Below the pieces are notes generated by a model. It was not told the DNA's origin. It saw only the letters and a list, made by a program, of their open reading frames with translations, and did not search any database. This document shows, one piece after another, positions 1-8,852 of a stretch of DNA of 64,000 nt. The position numbers and the translations under genes were made by a program. The stretch is from positions 3,224,001 through 3,288,000 of the forward strand of contig OY970187.1 of the NCBI GenBank assembly GCA_963708165.1, in the 5' to 3' direction. Position 1 is the stretch's first letter; each line of letters opens with the position of its first letter. The DNA is from Rubricoccus sp963708165. GTDB taxonomy: Bacteria > Bacteroidota > Rhodothermia > Rhodothermales > Rubricoccaceae.

Positions 1-10
1 GCCTCTGGCG

Positions 11-406
11 TCACGCTCCCCGCCGGACCGCCCGTACGCCGAGCAGGCCGCACAGCACCCCAACGACCGGCACCGCTAGAGCGAAGCCGCGCGCCGTCGC
101 CCCGCCGACCTGAATCGCGACGGCCAGGAGGAGCACCGCGCCCAGAAGCGCCATCGCGACCGCGGCCCACGACATCTGCGGCACCTGCCGCGCCTGCTCC
201 GCCGCACCGATCCGCACGACGAGCAAAACCACCGCCACCACGCCATAGAGAAACCCGAACACCGCGATCCCGATGCCGACGACCGGCGAGGCGAGGGCCT
301 CGGGCACGAATGCGTACGCGGCAGCGGCGGCGAGCCCCCATCCGAAGATGTTGAGGTGGAGCGGCACCGAGAACGAAGCCAGAACAGAGAGGGGTGAGCG
401 TTCCAT
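11..406 (-). CDS. Hypothetical four-helix membrane protein
   Basis: A 131-residue protein with four hydrophobic stretches (about residues 10-37, 40-64, 80-100 and 107-127) and a basic C-terminus (VRAVRRGA), so it is probably an inner-membrane protein. I do not recognise the family. The ATG start gives a short N-terminus before the first helix. The TGA stop is followed at once by a half-copy of the iterated repeat (CGCCAGAGGC read on this strand). The next gene upstream on the same strand starts at 817. Function unknown; coding status is supported by the hydrophobicity pattern only. Confidence 0.6.
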   Translation of the reverse strand: MERSPLSVLASFSVPLHLNIFGWGLAAAAAYAFVPEALASPVVGIGIAVFGFLYGVVAVVLLVVRIGAAEQARQVPQMSWAAVAMALLGAVLLLAVAIQVGGATARGFALAVPVVGVLCGLLGVRAVRRGA

Positions 407-414
407 TGGGCGTG

Positions 415-432
415 GCCTCTGGCGCCAGAGGC
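415..432. repeat. Iterated palindrome GCCTCTGGCGCCAGAGGC
   Basis: Exact 18-bp copy between two minus-strand genes. It can form a 9-bp stem with no loop-specific bases. Confidence 0.95.
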
Positions 433-439
433 GAAGAGA

Positions 440-817
440 TTAGAGGCTGACAACGGCATCGCCTACCGCAAACGCAGCGGCGATGGTGATGTAGATGATG
501 CCTACAACTGCGAGGCCGCCGTACACCGCGCCGATCGTTTTGATCTCGTTGGTCTCCTTGGACTCGGCGGCCTGCACGTCCATGAGCGCGAAGCCGGCAG
601 GCTGCCCGTCCCACACACCACGAAGAGAGTCGCCGTCCACATACGGACGGCGGAGCACGATCTCCTGCCCATCGGCGCTCAGAAAGCGGACCGTTCCCGG
701 ACGCTCGTCGCCCGCCGCGCCGATCTCAGCGGCGGGCAGCGCGCGCCACGATGTGCACGCGGGCAGACTGGCGACGAGCACGAGCGCAGCGGCGATGTGG
801 AGCAGGCGGGTTCTCAC
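440..817 (-). CDS. Small lipoprotein of unknown function
   Basis: The GTG at 817 is chosen as start because it opens a classic lipoprotein signal: VRTRLL, a hydrophobic core, then lipobox LPAC, with Cys about residue 20. An upstream ATG at 865 would add residues encoded by the repeat palindrome (LRLWRQR) and is unlikely. The mature part (about 105 residues) contains a small beta-rich stretch (GTVRFLSADGQEIVLRRPYV) and a hydrophobic C-terminal segment (about 95-120). The family is not recognised. Predicted location is the cell envelope. Confidence 0.65.
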   Translation of the reverse strand: MRTRLLHIAAALVLVASLPACTSWRALPAAEIGAAGDERPGTVRFLSADGQEIVLRRPYVDGDSLRGVWDGQPAGFALMDVQAAESKETNEIKTIGAVYGGLAVVGIIYITIAAAFAVGDAVVSL

Positions 818-834
818 AGATGGGTGGCTATGCC

Positions 835-852
835 GCCTCTGGCGCCAGAGGC
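835..852. repeat. Iterated palindrome GCCTCTGGCGCCAGAGGC
   Basis: Exact copy just upstream of the GTG start at 817. A longer reading of that gene would translate it as LWRQR. Confidence 0.95.
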
Positions 853-898
853 GGAGGGAACACAAATACGAAGCGAGCCTCTGGCGAGACGGGGCGGG

Positions 899-1474
899 CT
901 ACTCCGCCGCGCGGATCCAGTCCACCTCCAGCTCGAACGGCCCGTCCTTGCCATCTGCGATGTAGAGCGCGAGACTTTCGACCGCCTCTGGCGCCAGAGG
1001 CGCCACGTCGATGGGCTCGCCGTGGACGGTCGTCTCCAGGCTGGAGAACGGCACGCGGACGGTCTGCCACTCGCCAGAGGTCGCGAACTCGCCGCGCCGA
1101 GCCACATCGCGGCGGCCGTCTTTCGTGCCGTCGTCCACCTCGACCCAGAACGAGCGCCCGCCGCCGCGCACGCGAAGCTCGACCGCGCTGTACGCGCTGA
1201 GGTCGACGCGCTTCTCGGCACGGGTCTGCGAGAAACCGCCATCGCGCGTGACGAGCGTGCCGGTAAATTTGAGCGTGTCGCCGGAGACCTTTACATAGCC
1301 CTGTGAGTGGCCGCCCATCACGCCGTCATTCTCGACGGTCCAGGTGGCAGAGTCGGTGGAGTCGAAGTCGAAGAGCGTCATAGCAGAAGGGGAGGAAGCC
1401 TCTGGCGCGCCAGAGGCAGGGATGTCGGCGCCATAGCAGGCGGCCAGGAGGAGCGCGAGAAAGACGAAGCGCAT
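899..1474 (-). CDS. CIA30-family (NADH dehydrogenase intermediate-associated 30-like) protein
   Basis: A 191-residue protein starting MRFVFLALLLAAC, a likely lipoprotein or secretion signal. The body has the CIA30/galactose-binding-like pattern: TWTVENDGVMGGHSQGYV, then LKFTGTLVTRDGGFSQTR, a VELRVRGGG strand and a late SLALYIADGKDGPFELEVDWI ending. CIA30 domains in bacteria occur in proteins of uncertain role, so the family name does not prove a link to complex I. The full 18-bp palindrome lies in frame at 984-1001 and gives APLAPEA in a loop before the last strands. It is divergent from the glucanase gene that starts at 1672. Confidence 0.75.
   Translation of the reverse strand: MRFVFLALLLAACYGADIPASGAPEASSPSAMTLFDFDSTDSATWTVENDGVMGGHSQGYVKVSGDTLKFTGTLVTRDGGFSQTRAEKRVDLSAYSAVELRVRGGGRSFWVEVDDGTKDGRRDVARRGEFATSGEWQTVRVPFSSLETTVHGEPIDVAPLAPEAVESLALYIADGKDGPFELEVDWIRAAE
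984..1001. repeat. Iterated palindrome inside a coding region
   Basis: Exact 18-bp copy within the CIA30-like gene, read as PLAPEA. Confidence 0.95.
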
Positions 1475-1671
1475 GGGTGAAGCGACCGGTGAGACGCCTG
1501 TACGTCTGGTGCCGCATATCGGTCCGCCAGAAGCGGATGGGGGATCCGGAGCGGGTGCGGGTGGGTTGGAGCAACGGTCCATCTGAAAACGCTTTTCAGG
1601 CGGCCTTGTTCTGTTCTCTCGCGCCCGCCGCGCTGCACCCCGGCGGACTCTGCTGCACCGACCCTGACGCT

Positions 1672-4600
1672 GTGCTCTCCCGACCGCTTCGCCCCGTTTC
1701 TGCTCTCCGCGCCGGCCTGTGCGCGATTCTGCTCGCCTCTGGCGCCGCGAGCGCCCAAACCGTCCCGGTGGGGCAGGGCGGCTACAGCCTGACGCGCCCG
1801 TCGGGCGAGGTCGGACCGCAGAACGCAGCCGGGCAATCCATCGCGCCCAAGGTGTCGGCGGACTTTGCGCAGCCCGCGCAGTCCAACGACTGGTGGAGCA
1901 GCCTGCTCTACCCGTTCTTCGGCGACGCGTTCTCGAACAACCTCTACGCCCACCCGGTCAACGCACGCGCGGCCTCTGGCGGCCTGCAGATCGGCGCGAC
2001 GAACGATCCGCTCTTCGTCGCCAACGACCACCTCTATCCGTTCCGCAAGGACCTGACGGTCGGCGCCAGCGGCCTCTCGGCGAGCCGCGGCGCGACAGTC
2101 TCGGCCTACGGCGACTGGACCGTGACAGCCAGGTGGGAGGGCGCGCCTCTGGCGTTCGAGGCGACGCTCGGGCACGGCCTCCCGTTCGTCTTCTTCCGCC
2201 TGAGCGCCGACGCGATCGTCACGCCAGAGGCAAACGCGACCGTCTGGTCGCGCCAGGGCGGCGTTCTCGGTCTCACCGTCGGCGGCAACCACTACGGCGT
2301 GTTCGCCCCGACCGGCGCGACGTGGACCGGCACCGGCCCCTTCCGCTCCACGCTCGACGCCAGAGGCTACCTCTCGGTCGCGCTCTTGCCCGATGCTAGC
2401 CCGGCGACGCTGGAAATATTTCGCCAGCACGCCTACGCGTTCGTGACCGACAGCCGGGTCGAGTGGGACTACGACGAGTCGGCCTCTCGCGTCACGTCCA
2501 CGTACAGCTACGAGACCGAGGCGATGGAGACGGGCGCGGACCTCTCAGACCAGACGCTGACGGCGCTCTACCGCCACCAGTGGCTCGACAGCCCGACGCC
2601 GCAGACGGGCCACACGTACCGCTCGCCGCGCGGCGAGATGCGCTTGGTCAGAGGCAGCACGTTTACGACCGAGCGCGCCTTTACGGGCGTTCTCCCGTCG
2701 CTTCCCAACCAGGGCGACCTCAACCCGGCCGAACTCCTCTCGCTCGTGCGCCAGGCCGCGCAGGAGACGATCCCGCCGGGAGGCACCTACGAGAACGGCA
2801 AGGAGATGGGCCGCTTCGCCCAACTCGTCCACATCGCGGACCAGATCGGCGCGACGGCAGAGCGCGACCATTTCCTCGCCGAGCTCAAGCGCCAGCTCGA
2901 AGCGTGGTTCACCGTCGGTGGGCGCGAGACGTACGTCTACGACGAGACCTGGGACGCCCTCACCGGCTACCCCTCGGGCTACGGCGCGGACAACCAGCTC
3001 AACGACCACCACTTCCACGCCAGCTACGCCATCCGCAGCGCCGCGACCGTCGCGCAGTTCGACCCGGCGTGGGCGGCGCCAGAGGCCTGGGGCGGGATGG
3101 TCAACCTGCTCATTCGCAACGCGAACGGCTGGGACCGTGAGGACGAGATGTTTCCCTTTCTCCGCACGTTCGACCCGTACGCAGGCCACTCGTGGGCGGC
3201 GGGGCACGGTGACTTCGCCGAGGGCAACAACCAGGAATCCAGTTCCGAGTCGATGAACTTCGCCTCGGCGACGCTGCTCTGGGGCGAGGCCACAGGCCAG
3301 ACCGAGATCCGCGATCTGGGCGTTTACCTCCACACGACCGAGGCGGCCGCGGTCGATCAGTACTGGTTCGACGTGGACGAGGAGGTGTTTCCGGCGGGCT
3401 ACCCGCACGTCGCCATCGGGATGGTGTGGGGCGGGAAGGGCGTTCACTCCACGTGGTTCGGCGCCGACCCGGAGTTCATCCACGGCATCAACATCCTGCC
3501 CATCACGAGCGGCTCGCTCTACCTCGGGCGCGATCCCGGGTACGTCGTCGCCAACTACGACGAGATCGTGCGGGAGCGGAACGGGCCGCCGGTCATCTGG
3601 AAGGACGTGCTCTGGGAGTACCTCGCGCTGGGCGACCCGACGCGCGCCCTGGCGGCCTACTACGCCGACCCGACCTACGAGCCGTTCGACGGCGAATCGC
3701 GCGCGCACACGCTCCACTGGCTCGCCAACCTCAAGAAGATGGGCCGCGTCGAAATGGGCATCACCGCCGACGTGCCGACCTACGCCGTCTTCCGCGACGC
3801 CGCGGGCGACCTGACCTACATCGCGCACAACGCCAGAGGCTCGGACCGGCTCGTGACGTTCTCCGACGGCTTCTCGATGACCGTCGGGCCTCTGGCGACG
3901 CGCACCGAGACGACCTCTACCGTCGATCCCGAGGCTCCCGTCGCGCGGTTAGTGGCGGACAAGACCACCGGCAAAGCGCCTCTGGCGGTGAGCTTCGAGG
4001 CCAGCCGCAGCTTCGACCCGGACGGCGGAGATCTTGCCTTCGCGTGGGACTTCCGCGACGGCCGCACGAGCACGCAGGCCGACACGACCGTCACGTTTAC
4101 CGAGGTTGGGCCACGCTGGGTGACGCTCGCCGTGGCGGACGCGCAAGGACTCGTCTCGCGCGACAGCGTGCGCATCGAGGTTCTCGCCAATGGCACGCCG
4201 TACGGAGGTTCGCCCGCGATCGTGCCCGGCGTGATCCAGGCCGAGGCGTACGACCTGGGCGGCGAAGGCCGCGCCTACCGCGACGCCGACGCCAACAACA
4301 TCGGCCTGGCGTTCCGCCCGAACGAGGGCGTGGACATCGAAAACGGCCCGCAGGGCCCCAACGTGTATTGGATCACAGCGGGAGAGTGGATCGAGTGGAC
4401 GTTCGAGGTGCAGCAGGCGGGCACGTTTACCGTCTCGCCCTCGGTCGCGAGCGTGCCCGGCTTCGGCTCGTTTCGGATGCTCATCGACAACCAGGACGTG
4501 AGCGGTGTGCGGGCTGTGACCGGCACAGGCGGGTGGCAGTTCTGGCGCGACATTCCGGTCGAGAACGTCGAGCTGAGCGCGGGCGTCCACATCCTGCGCA

Positions 4601-4962
4601 TGGAGTTCGACTCCCAGACGGACCCGAACGGGTGGCTCTTCAGCCTCGACTTCATCGCCTTTACGCGCGAGTCAACGGTAGGCGTGGACGATGCCGAGCC
4701 TCTGGCGCTCGCGCTCAGCCAGAGCGTTCCAAACCCGGTGCGGAGAACGGCGCGAATCGGCTACACGCTCGCCCGCTCCGGGCCGGTCACGCTGGAGGTG
4801 TTCAACAGCCTCGGTCAGACCGTGGCCGTGCTCGTGGACCAGGAGCAGGCCTCTGGCGAGCACGCGGTCGAGTTCGACGCCTCGGGGCTTTCCAGCGGCG
4901 TCTACTTCTACCGCCTGCGTAGCGCAGCAGAGACGGTGACCCGCTCGCTGGTGCGTCTGTAA
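1672..4962 (+). CDS. Secreted GH81 endo-beta-1,3-glucanase with PKD, CBM6-like and T9SS sorting domains
   Basis: Predicted to hydrolyse beta-1,3-glucans such as laminarin outside the cell. The GTG at 1672 is preferred because it gives a signal peptide ending ASA-Q; the longer reading from 1477 has no plausible N-terminus. Order, from the GTG: signal (1-29); GH81 catalytic region (about 60-745) with the conserved GNNQESSSESMN segment near 519-530 that carries the family's catalytic glutamate; PKD domain (about 752-838); carbohydrate-binding module, CBM6-like (about 843-1000, IQAEAYD and EWIEWTF); T9SS type A sorting tail (about 1010-1096, SQSVPNPV then SGVYFYRL). The tail predicts export by the Por system, consistent with a PorV/PorQ-family gene at 10968. 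Intact, 1096 residues. Confidence 0.9.
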   Translation: MLSRPLRPVSALRAGLCAILLASGAASAQTVPVGQGGYSLTRPSGEVGPQNAAGQSIAPKVSADFAQPAQSNDWWSSLLYPFFGDAFSNNLYAHPVNARAASGGLQIGATNDPLFVANDHLYPFRKDLTVGASGLSASRGATVSAYGDWTVTARWEGAPLAFEATLGHGLPFVFFRLSADAIVTPEANATVWSRQGGVLGLTVGGNHYGVFAPTGATWTGTGPFRSTLDARGYLSVALLPDASPATLEIFRQHAYAFVTDSRVEWDYDESASRVTSTYSYETEAMETGADLSDQTLTALYRHQWLDSPTPQTGHTYRSPRGEMRLVRGSTFTTERAFTGVLPSLPNQGDLNPAELLSLVRQAAQETIPPGGTYENGKEMGRFAQLVHIADQIGATAERDHFLAELKRQLEAWFTVGGRETYVYDETWDALTGYPSGYGADNQLNDHHFHASYAIRSAATVAQFDPAWAAPEAWGGMVNLLIRNANGWDREDEMFPFLRTFDPYAGHSWAAGHGDFAEGNNQESSSESMNFASATLLWGEATGQTEIRDLGVYLHTTEAAAVDQYWFDVDEEVFPAGYPHVAIGMVWGGKGVHSTWFGADPEFIHGINILPITSGSLYLGRDPGYVVANYDEIVRERNGPPVIWKDVLWEYLALGDPTRALAAYYADPTYEPFDGESRAHTLHWLANLKKMGRVEMGITADVPTYAVFRDAAGDLTYIAHNARGSDRLVTFSDGFSMTVGPLATRTETTSTVDPEAPVARLVADKTTGKAPLAVSFEASRSFDPDGGDLAFAWDFRDGRTSTQADTTVTFTEVGPRWVTLAVADAQGLVSRDSVRIEVLANGTPYGGSPAIVPGVIQAEAYDLGGEGRAYRDADANNIGLAFRPNEGVDIENGPQGPNVYWITAGEWIEWTFEVQQAGTFTVSPSVASVPGFGSFRMLIDNQDVSGVRAVTGTGGWQFWRDIPVENVELSAGVHILRMEFDSQTDPNGWLFSLDFIAFTRESTVGVDDAEPLALALSQSVPNPVRRTARIGYTLARSGPVTLEVFNSLGQTVAVLVDQEQASGEHAVEFDASGLSSGVYFYRLRSAAETVTRSLVRL

Positions 4963-4984
4963 ACAGCTCGCCCCCCTACAGAAA

Positions 4985-5014
4985 GAGGCCTCTGGCGGTG
5001 CCGCCAGAGGCCTC
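4985..5014. terminator. Hairpin from inverted repeat copies between convergent genes
   Basis: Two inverted half-sites make a perfect 14-bp stem (GAGGCCTCTGGCGG and its complement) with a TG loop. It lies between the stops of the glucanase and the GMC oxidoreductase, where a bidirectional terminator would be useful. There is no clear U-tract, so termination is inferred from position. Confidence 0.55.
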
Positions 5015-5035
5015 CGTTCGTCTCGCCAGAGGCGG

Positions 5036-6589
5036 CTACATCGCGCCGCTCATGTGCTCTGCCACGCGCAGCGCGTTGGCCGCAATCGTGAGCGTCGGGT
5101 TGGTCGCGCCAGAGGACGGGAAAACGCTCGCGTCGGCGATGTAGAGGTTGTCCAGATCGTGCGCCTTGCCGGTTACGTCCACGACGCTCGTCGCCGGGTC
5201 CTCGCCCATGCGGCAGGTGCCGCACTGGTGGTTGACCACGCCGAGCGGCATCGGGACGCGGAGAAAGCGGTCGAACCCGAGCGGCCGCAGGGCCGCTTCG
5301 AGGGCGTCCATGAGCTTTTCCTGCGCCGCGCGGTTGGTCTCGGTGTAGGCGAGCTGGATGCCGCCGTCGGGCCCGAGCGAAATCCGGTTTTCCGCCAGAG
5401 GCAGATCCTCGCCCTGCACCCACCAGTCGACGGAATGTCCCGCGATCTCGCGCAGTTCCTGGTCCGTGAACGCGCCCGGCGCGAGGTCCTGCTTGATCTG
5501 CCACCACGCGTGCTTGCCCATCAGGTGGATGTGGCCCAGCGGGACGTTTTCCCACTCCGGATCACCGGGCACGCCGAAGTAGAAGTCGTTGACGGCCAGC
5601 GTTTTCTGGAACTGCGTCGGGTTCGGGGTCTGGCTCGCGACGGTATAAAACTTGGAGGTCACGTGCCGCATAAAGTGGCGGCCGACTGCGCCAGAGGCGT
5701 TTGCGAGGCCATCCGGGTGCTGCTCTGTGGCGGAGCGCAGCAGCAGCACGGCGCTGTTGACCGCACCTGCGCACAGCGCAAACGTGTCGGCGGTGAACGT
5801 CTGGGGCTCGCCGTCCACAGTCGCTTCGACGGATGTGATGGACTGGCCTCTGGCGTCCGTCACCAGGCGCGTCACGTCGGCGCCGGTGACGAGCGTGACG
5901 TTGTCGAAGGCGGTGGCGGGCTTGACCGTGGCGACCTCGGCGTCGCACTTGAGGTGCAGCAGGTCCGGGTAGCCGTCGAAGGCGGCGCGGCCCATCGCCT
6001 CGAACGTTTCGCGCAAGATGAACGGCCCGTCGCCGGGGTTCTCCTCGCTCATCTTGACGCCCATCGGTAGCGCGAACGGACTCATGCCTTGTGCTTCGAG
6101 GCCTCTGGCGACCTCGGCGATGCGTGGCGCGTGCTCGATGGGCGCGTGCGGGTAGGGACCGGCGGGCGGCTCGAAGGGATCGCTGCCACGCTTGCCGTGG
6201 ACGTGGTACAGCGCCTCGGCCTGGTCGTAATACGGCGCGAGGTCCTCGTACGCCAGAGGCCAGGCAGGGGAGAGGCCGTCCAGCGTCTCCAACGCTTCGA
6301 AGTCCTCGGGGCGCAGGCGCAGCAGCGCCGAGCCGTAGACCTTGGTGTTGCCGCCCAGCCAGTACCACATGCCGGGGCTGAACGGCTCGCCGGTGTGGGC
6401 ATCGGTCCACGTCTCCTCGGCTTTGTATTTGCCGTGGACGAAAAGCGCCTCGGGGTCCCAGTTGGCGGCCTCTCGCGGAAGCGAGCCCAGGCGGTTGAGG
6501 AGGAGAATCTTTTTGCCGGTCTTAGCCAGCGAGAGCGCCAGGGCGCCGCCGCCGACCCCGGCGCCGATGATGCAAACGTCGTACTGCAC
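5036..6589 (-). CDS. GMC-family FAD oxidoreductase
   Basis: A 517-residue flavoprotein with the N-terminal FAD-binding motif GAGVGGG (residues 10-16) in VCIIGAGVGGGALALSLA, a GMC-type middle region (FALCAGAVNSAVLLLRS near 275-290) and the C-terminal motif LYIADASVFPSSGATNPTLT followed by AANALRVAEHM. The C-terminal VNHQCGTCRMG holds the active-site histidine region of the family. GMC enzymes oxidise alcohols, sugars or sterols; the substrate cannot be read from sequence. It stands alone on the minus strand and converges on the glucanase gene. No signal peptide, so probably cytosolic. Confidence 0.88.
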   Translation of the reverse strand: MQYDVCIIGAGVGGGALALSLAKTGKKILLLNRLGSLPREAANWDPEALFVHGKYKAEETWTDAHTGEPFSPGMWYWLGGNTKVYGSALLRLRPEDFEALETLDGLSPAWPLAYEDLAPYYDQAEALYHVHGKRGSDPFEPPAGPYPHAPIEHAPRIAEVARGLEAQGMSPFALPMGVKMSEENPGDGPFILRETFEAMGRAAFDGYPDLLHLKCDAEVATVKPATAFDNVTLVTGADVTRLVTDARGQSITSVEATVDGEPQTFTADTFALCAGAVNSAVLLLRSATEQHPDGLANASGAVGRHFMRHVTSKFYTVASQTPNPTQFQKTLAVNDFYFGVPGDPEWENVPLGHIHLMGKHAWWQIKQDLAPGAFTDQELREIAGHSVDWWVQGEDLPLAENRISLGPDGGIQLAYTETNRAAQEKLMDALEAALRPLGFDRFLRVPMPLGVVNHQCGTCRMGEDPATSVVDVTGKAHDLDNLYIADASVFPSSGATNPTLTIAANALRVAEHMSGAM

Positions 6590-6865
6590 AGAGGGATGGG
6601 GGATAGAGGGATGGGCAGACTCAGGACGAGACGCCCAGGCAAATCAAGCCTCTGGCGGTTGTTAAACATCGTCCTCCTTGCGAAGCGAGGGGACAGCCTG
6701 CGCCAGCAGGCAGGGGTGTCGGTCAGCCGAGCGCCAGAGGTGGCACTTGCCAGAGGCGAATCACGCCAGAGGCCTCTGGCGATTCAGGCTCATAGGCTGT
6801 GCTCGCGTTGGCCCCCACCCCTCTCCCAGAGGGGGAGGGGACATTTATCTGAGACAGTCGATTCG

Positions 6866-6883
6866 GCCTCTGGCGCCAGAGGC
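6866..6883. repeat. Iterated palindrome GCCTCTGGCGCCAGAGGC
   Basis: Exact copy in the intergenic region between the GMC oxidoreductase and SDR genes. Confidence 0.95.
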
Positions 6884-6973
6884 GAATGGACGGGAAGCAT
6901 TCACCTGTCAAACCTTTTCATCTGCAAACCTTGCCACTCTTTCTAGCGCCAGAGGCGAGCGCGAGGCAGCTTT

Positions 6974-7008
6974 ACTCGGAACTCGGAACTCGGAACTCGG
7001 AACTCGGA
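6974..7008. repeat. 7-bp tandem array, AACTCGG units
   Basis: About four consecutive AACTCGG units just downstream of the SDR gene (minus strand). The same short array recurs at 20449-20472, and related forms occur near 12530, 38065, 40940 and 46145, each behind a GCCAGAGGC half-site. Confidence 0.9.
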
Positions 7009-7011
7009 GAC

Positions 7012-7824
7012 TCAGCCGCTCCAGGGCTCTTGGAAGTCGGCGTAGAGCGTGAGACCGCCGTCGGCGTAGAGGGTCTGGCCGGTGACGTACTTGGCGTCGT
7101 CGCTGACCAAGAAGGCCGCCATGCGGCCCATCTCCTCGGGCTCGGCGATGCGCTTCATCGGGATGTGGCTCGCGACCACCTCGGTCATGTCCTCGTCGCC
7201 CAACCAACTCTGGATCGGCGTGCGGGTGGCGCCGGGCGCGATAGCGACGACGCGGATGCCACGGTCGGCATACTCCAGCGCAAGCGTTTCGGTGATGGCC
7301 TGAATGCCATACTTGGAAACCGCGTACGAGAGATAGTGCGGGCGCGGGATCTTCTGGTGCACGCTGCTCACGTTCAAAATCACGCCGCCAGAGGCGTCGA
7401 GCGCACCGGCGATGAACTCGCGAGCGCAGATAAACGAGCCGCGGAGGTTGACGTCGAGCACGGCGTCGAAGTGCTCGGTCGTGGTCTGGTGCGAGGCGGG
7501 CTCCTCGATCTGGATGCCGGCGTTGTTGACGAGCACGTTGGGCGTGCCAAATGCCGTGATCGCGGCCTCGAACATGGCTTTGATCTCGTCTTCGTTCGTC
7601 ACGTCAGCGCGGACGAGGATGGACGGCTCGCCCGACGGGGCGCCGCCAGAGGCTGCGGCGTCGCGCACCATGCGGCGTGTTTCTTCAGCGTTGTCGCGCT
7701 CGGACTCGAACGGGTAGTTGATAACGATGCGCGCTCCGCTGCGCGCGAGTTCGACCGCGATCGCGCGGCCGATTCCGGTGGAGGCACCGGTGACGAGCGC
7801 AACGCGCCCGGTGAGATCTGGCAT
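7012..7824 (-). CDS. Short-chain dehydrogenase/reductase, glucose 1-dehydrogenase-like
   Basis: A 270-residue classical SDR. Start chosen at MPDLTGRVALVTG rather than nine residues upstream. The cofactor motif TGASTGIG is at about 11-18, NNAG at about 98-101, catalytic Ser in LNVSSVH (about 153) and YxxxK in LSYAVSKYG (about 166-170). The C-terminal ASGAxFITGQ-type motif appears as DDAKYVTGQTLYADGG, as in glucose 1-dehydrogenase-like members. It reduces or oxidises an alcohol/carbonyl with NAD(P); the substrate is unknown. Intact. Confidence 0.87.
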   Translation of the reverse strand: MPDLTGRVALVTGASTGIGRAIAVELARSGARIVINYPFESERDNAEETRRMVRDAAASGGAPSGEPSILVRADVTNEDEIKAMFEAAITAFGTPNVLVNNAGIQIEEPASHQTTTEHFDAVLDVNLRGSFICAREFIAGALDASGGVILNVSSVHQKIPRPHYLSYAVSKYGIQAITETLALEYADRGIRVVAIAPGATRTPIQSWLGDEDMTEVVASHIPMKRIAEPEEMGRMAAFLVSDDAKYVTGQTLYADGGLTLYADFQEPWSG

Positions 7825-8001
7825 GGGTGTGTGGTGTGGTCGCGTGGACAACCAGAGCCCGGCGGGCAGGGTTTCAGAGCGCCCGACAACCTCAGGGGCG
7901 GCCCTGTGTGTGACGGATGCCTCGGCCGCCAGAGGCCTCTGGCGGGTACGGCCCTCGGCTCTGCACGGGCCTCTGGCGACACGCGAGGCGCCAGAGGCGC
8001 G

Positions 8002-8757
8002 TCACCGCCCGCGGCTGTTGAAGACGAGGCCTGTGACGAGGCTCACGTCGGTGCTCTCGACGCCCAACGGCGGACGATTGTCGTACCGCACCACGCCACG
8101 GAGGCGGACTGTGAGCGAGCGGGTCAGCGTCAGGTCCAGGCGCGATTCAGAGAGCACGCGGTAATCGCTCGGCGCGTCCACGCGCGGCTGTGCGTAGACG
8201 ACCGAGAACGCCTCGGCGGTGTCGCTGATGTCCAGCCGCGCCGAGAGGTAGTTGCTCCACCGCAGCGCCCGCGTCTCGTCTTCCATCGCCTCTGGCGCGA
8301 GGCGCTCGAACTCCAGCATGGGCGTCGAGCCCAACGCCAGCCCAACCGTCTCCGTCTCGACAATCTCGAACCTCGCGCCGCCTCCGATGAGATAGCGGTG
8401 CTGCAGCCGTTGCTGCGCGTTGCGCTCCGCCTGCACAAACGTCTCAGCCACGACCAGCGAGGACAGCTCGCGGTTGTAGCGCACGTGCGCAAACGTGTTG
8501 CTCACGTCCGTATCGCCGTTGGCCCGCGCGACCGCGTGGCGCGCGAGGGCAAAGCCCGAGGTACGGCCCGCTACGGCATCCAGCCGACCGCCGAGCGTGA
8601 GCTGCAACAGATCCGTGTTGCCTCTGGCGTAGCTGCCGCCCGCATCCAGTTGCACGTGGAGGCCCGCGAGGCTCTGCTTGCGGAGCTGCTCGGTGTTGAT
8701 CTGCGCCGCAGCGGGCACCGCGAGGGAGGCGAGAAGGAGGAACGTGAGCAGTCGCAT
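8002..8757 (-). CDS. DUF481-family outer-membrane protein
   Basis: A 251-residue protein with a signal peptide (MRLLTFLLLASLAVPAAAQ) followed by beta-strand-rich sequence: VQLDAGGSYARGNTDLLQL, repeated FxxARHAVARANGDTDVSNTF-like strands, and LRGVVRYDNRPP near the end. This matches DUF481 proteins (YdiY-like, salt-induced outer-membrane proteins). Predicted to form a small barrel or surface sheet; no substrate is known. The sequence preceding the start (about 8758-8840) is the divergent control region shared with the SprT-like gene. Confidence 0.8.
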   Translation of the reverse strand: MRLLTFLLLASLAVPAAAQINTEQLRKQSLAGLHVQLDAGGSYARGNTDLLQLTLGGRLDAVAGRTSGFALARHAVARANGDTDVSNTFAHVRYNRELSSLVVAETFVQAERNAQQRLQHRYLIGGGARFEIVETETVGLALGSTPMLEFERLAPEAMEDETRALRWSNYLSARLDISDTAEAFSVVYAQPRVDAPSDYRVLSESRLDLTLTRSLTVRLRGVVRYDNRPPLGVESTDVSLVTGLVFNSRGR

Positions 8758-8838
8758 GGCAATGGCGGAAGCAGGGGAGAGGCTACCTCACCGTACGGCC
8801 TCTGGCGCAACATCAGGTCACGCACGCCAGAGGCCGCG

Positions 8839-8846
8839 TAGGTTCT
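8839..8846 (+). promoter_or_regulatory. Putative -7 box ahead of the SprT-like gene
   Basis: TAGGTTCT lies only 6 nt before the ATG at 8853. It resembles the Bacteroidota TAnnTTTG box; similar TAnnTTC boxes precede uppS (39994), bamA (41086) and the M28 peptidase gene (51044). If real, the mRNA would be nearly leaderless. Confidence 0.35.
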
Positions 8847-8852
8847 CGCGCG

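Larger units (their letters stand above)
6590..7011. other. Repeat-packed intergenic stretch
   Basis: No convincing gene. It holds about eight copies of the GCCTCTGGC word, including an outward pair at 6768-6785 and the exact palindrome at 6866-6883. It also has a CTCCCAGAGGGGGAGGGG hairpin near 6822-6840 and a 7-bp tandem array of AACTCGG units (6974-7008). Confidence 0.7.
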
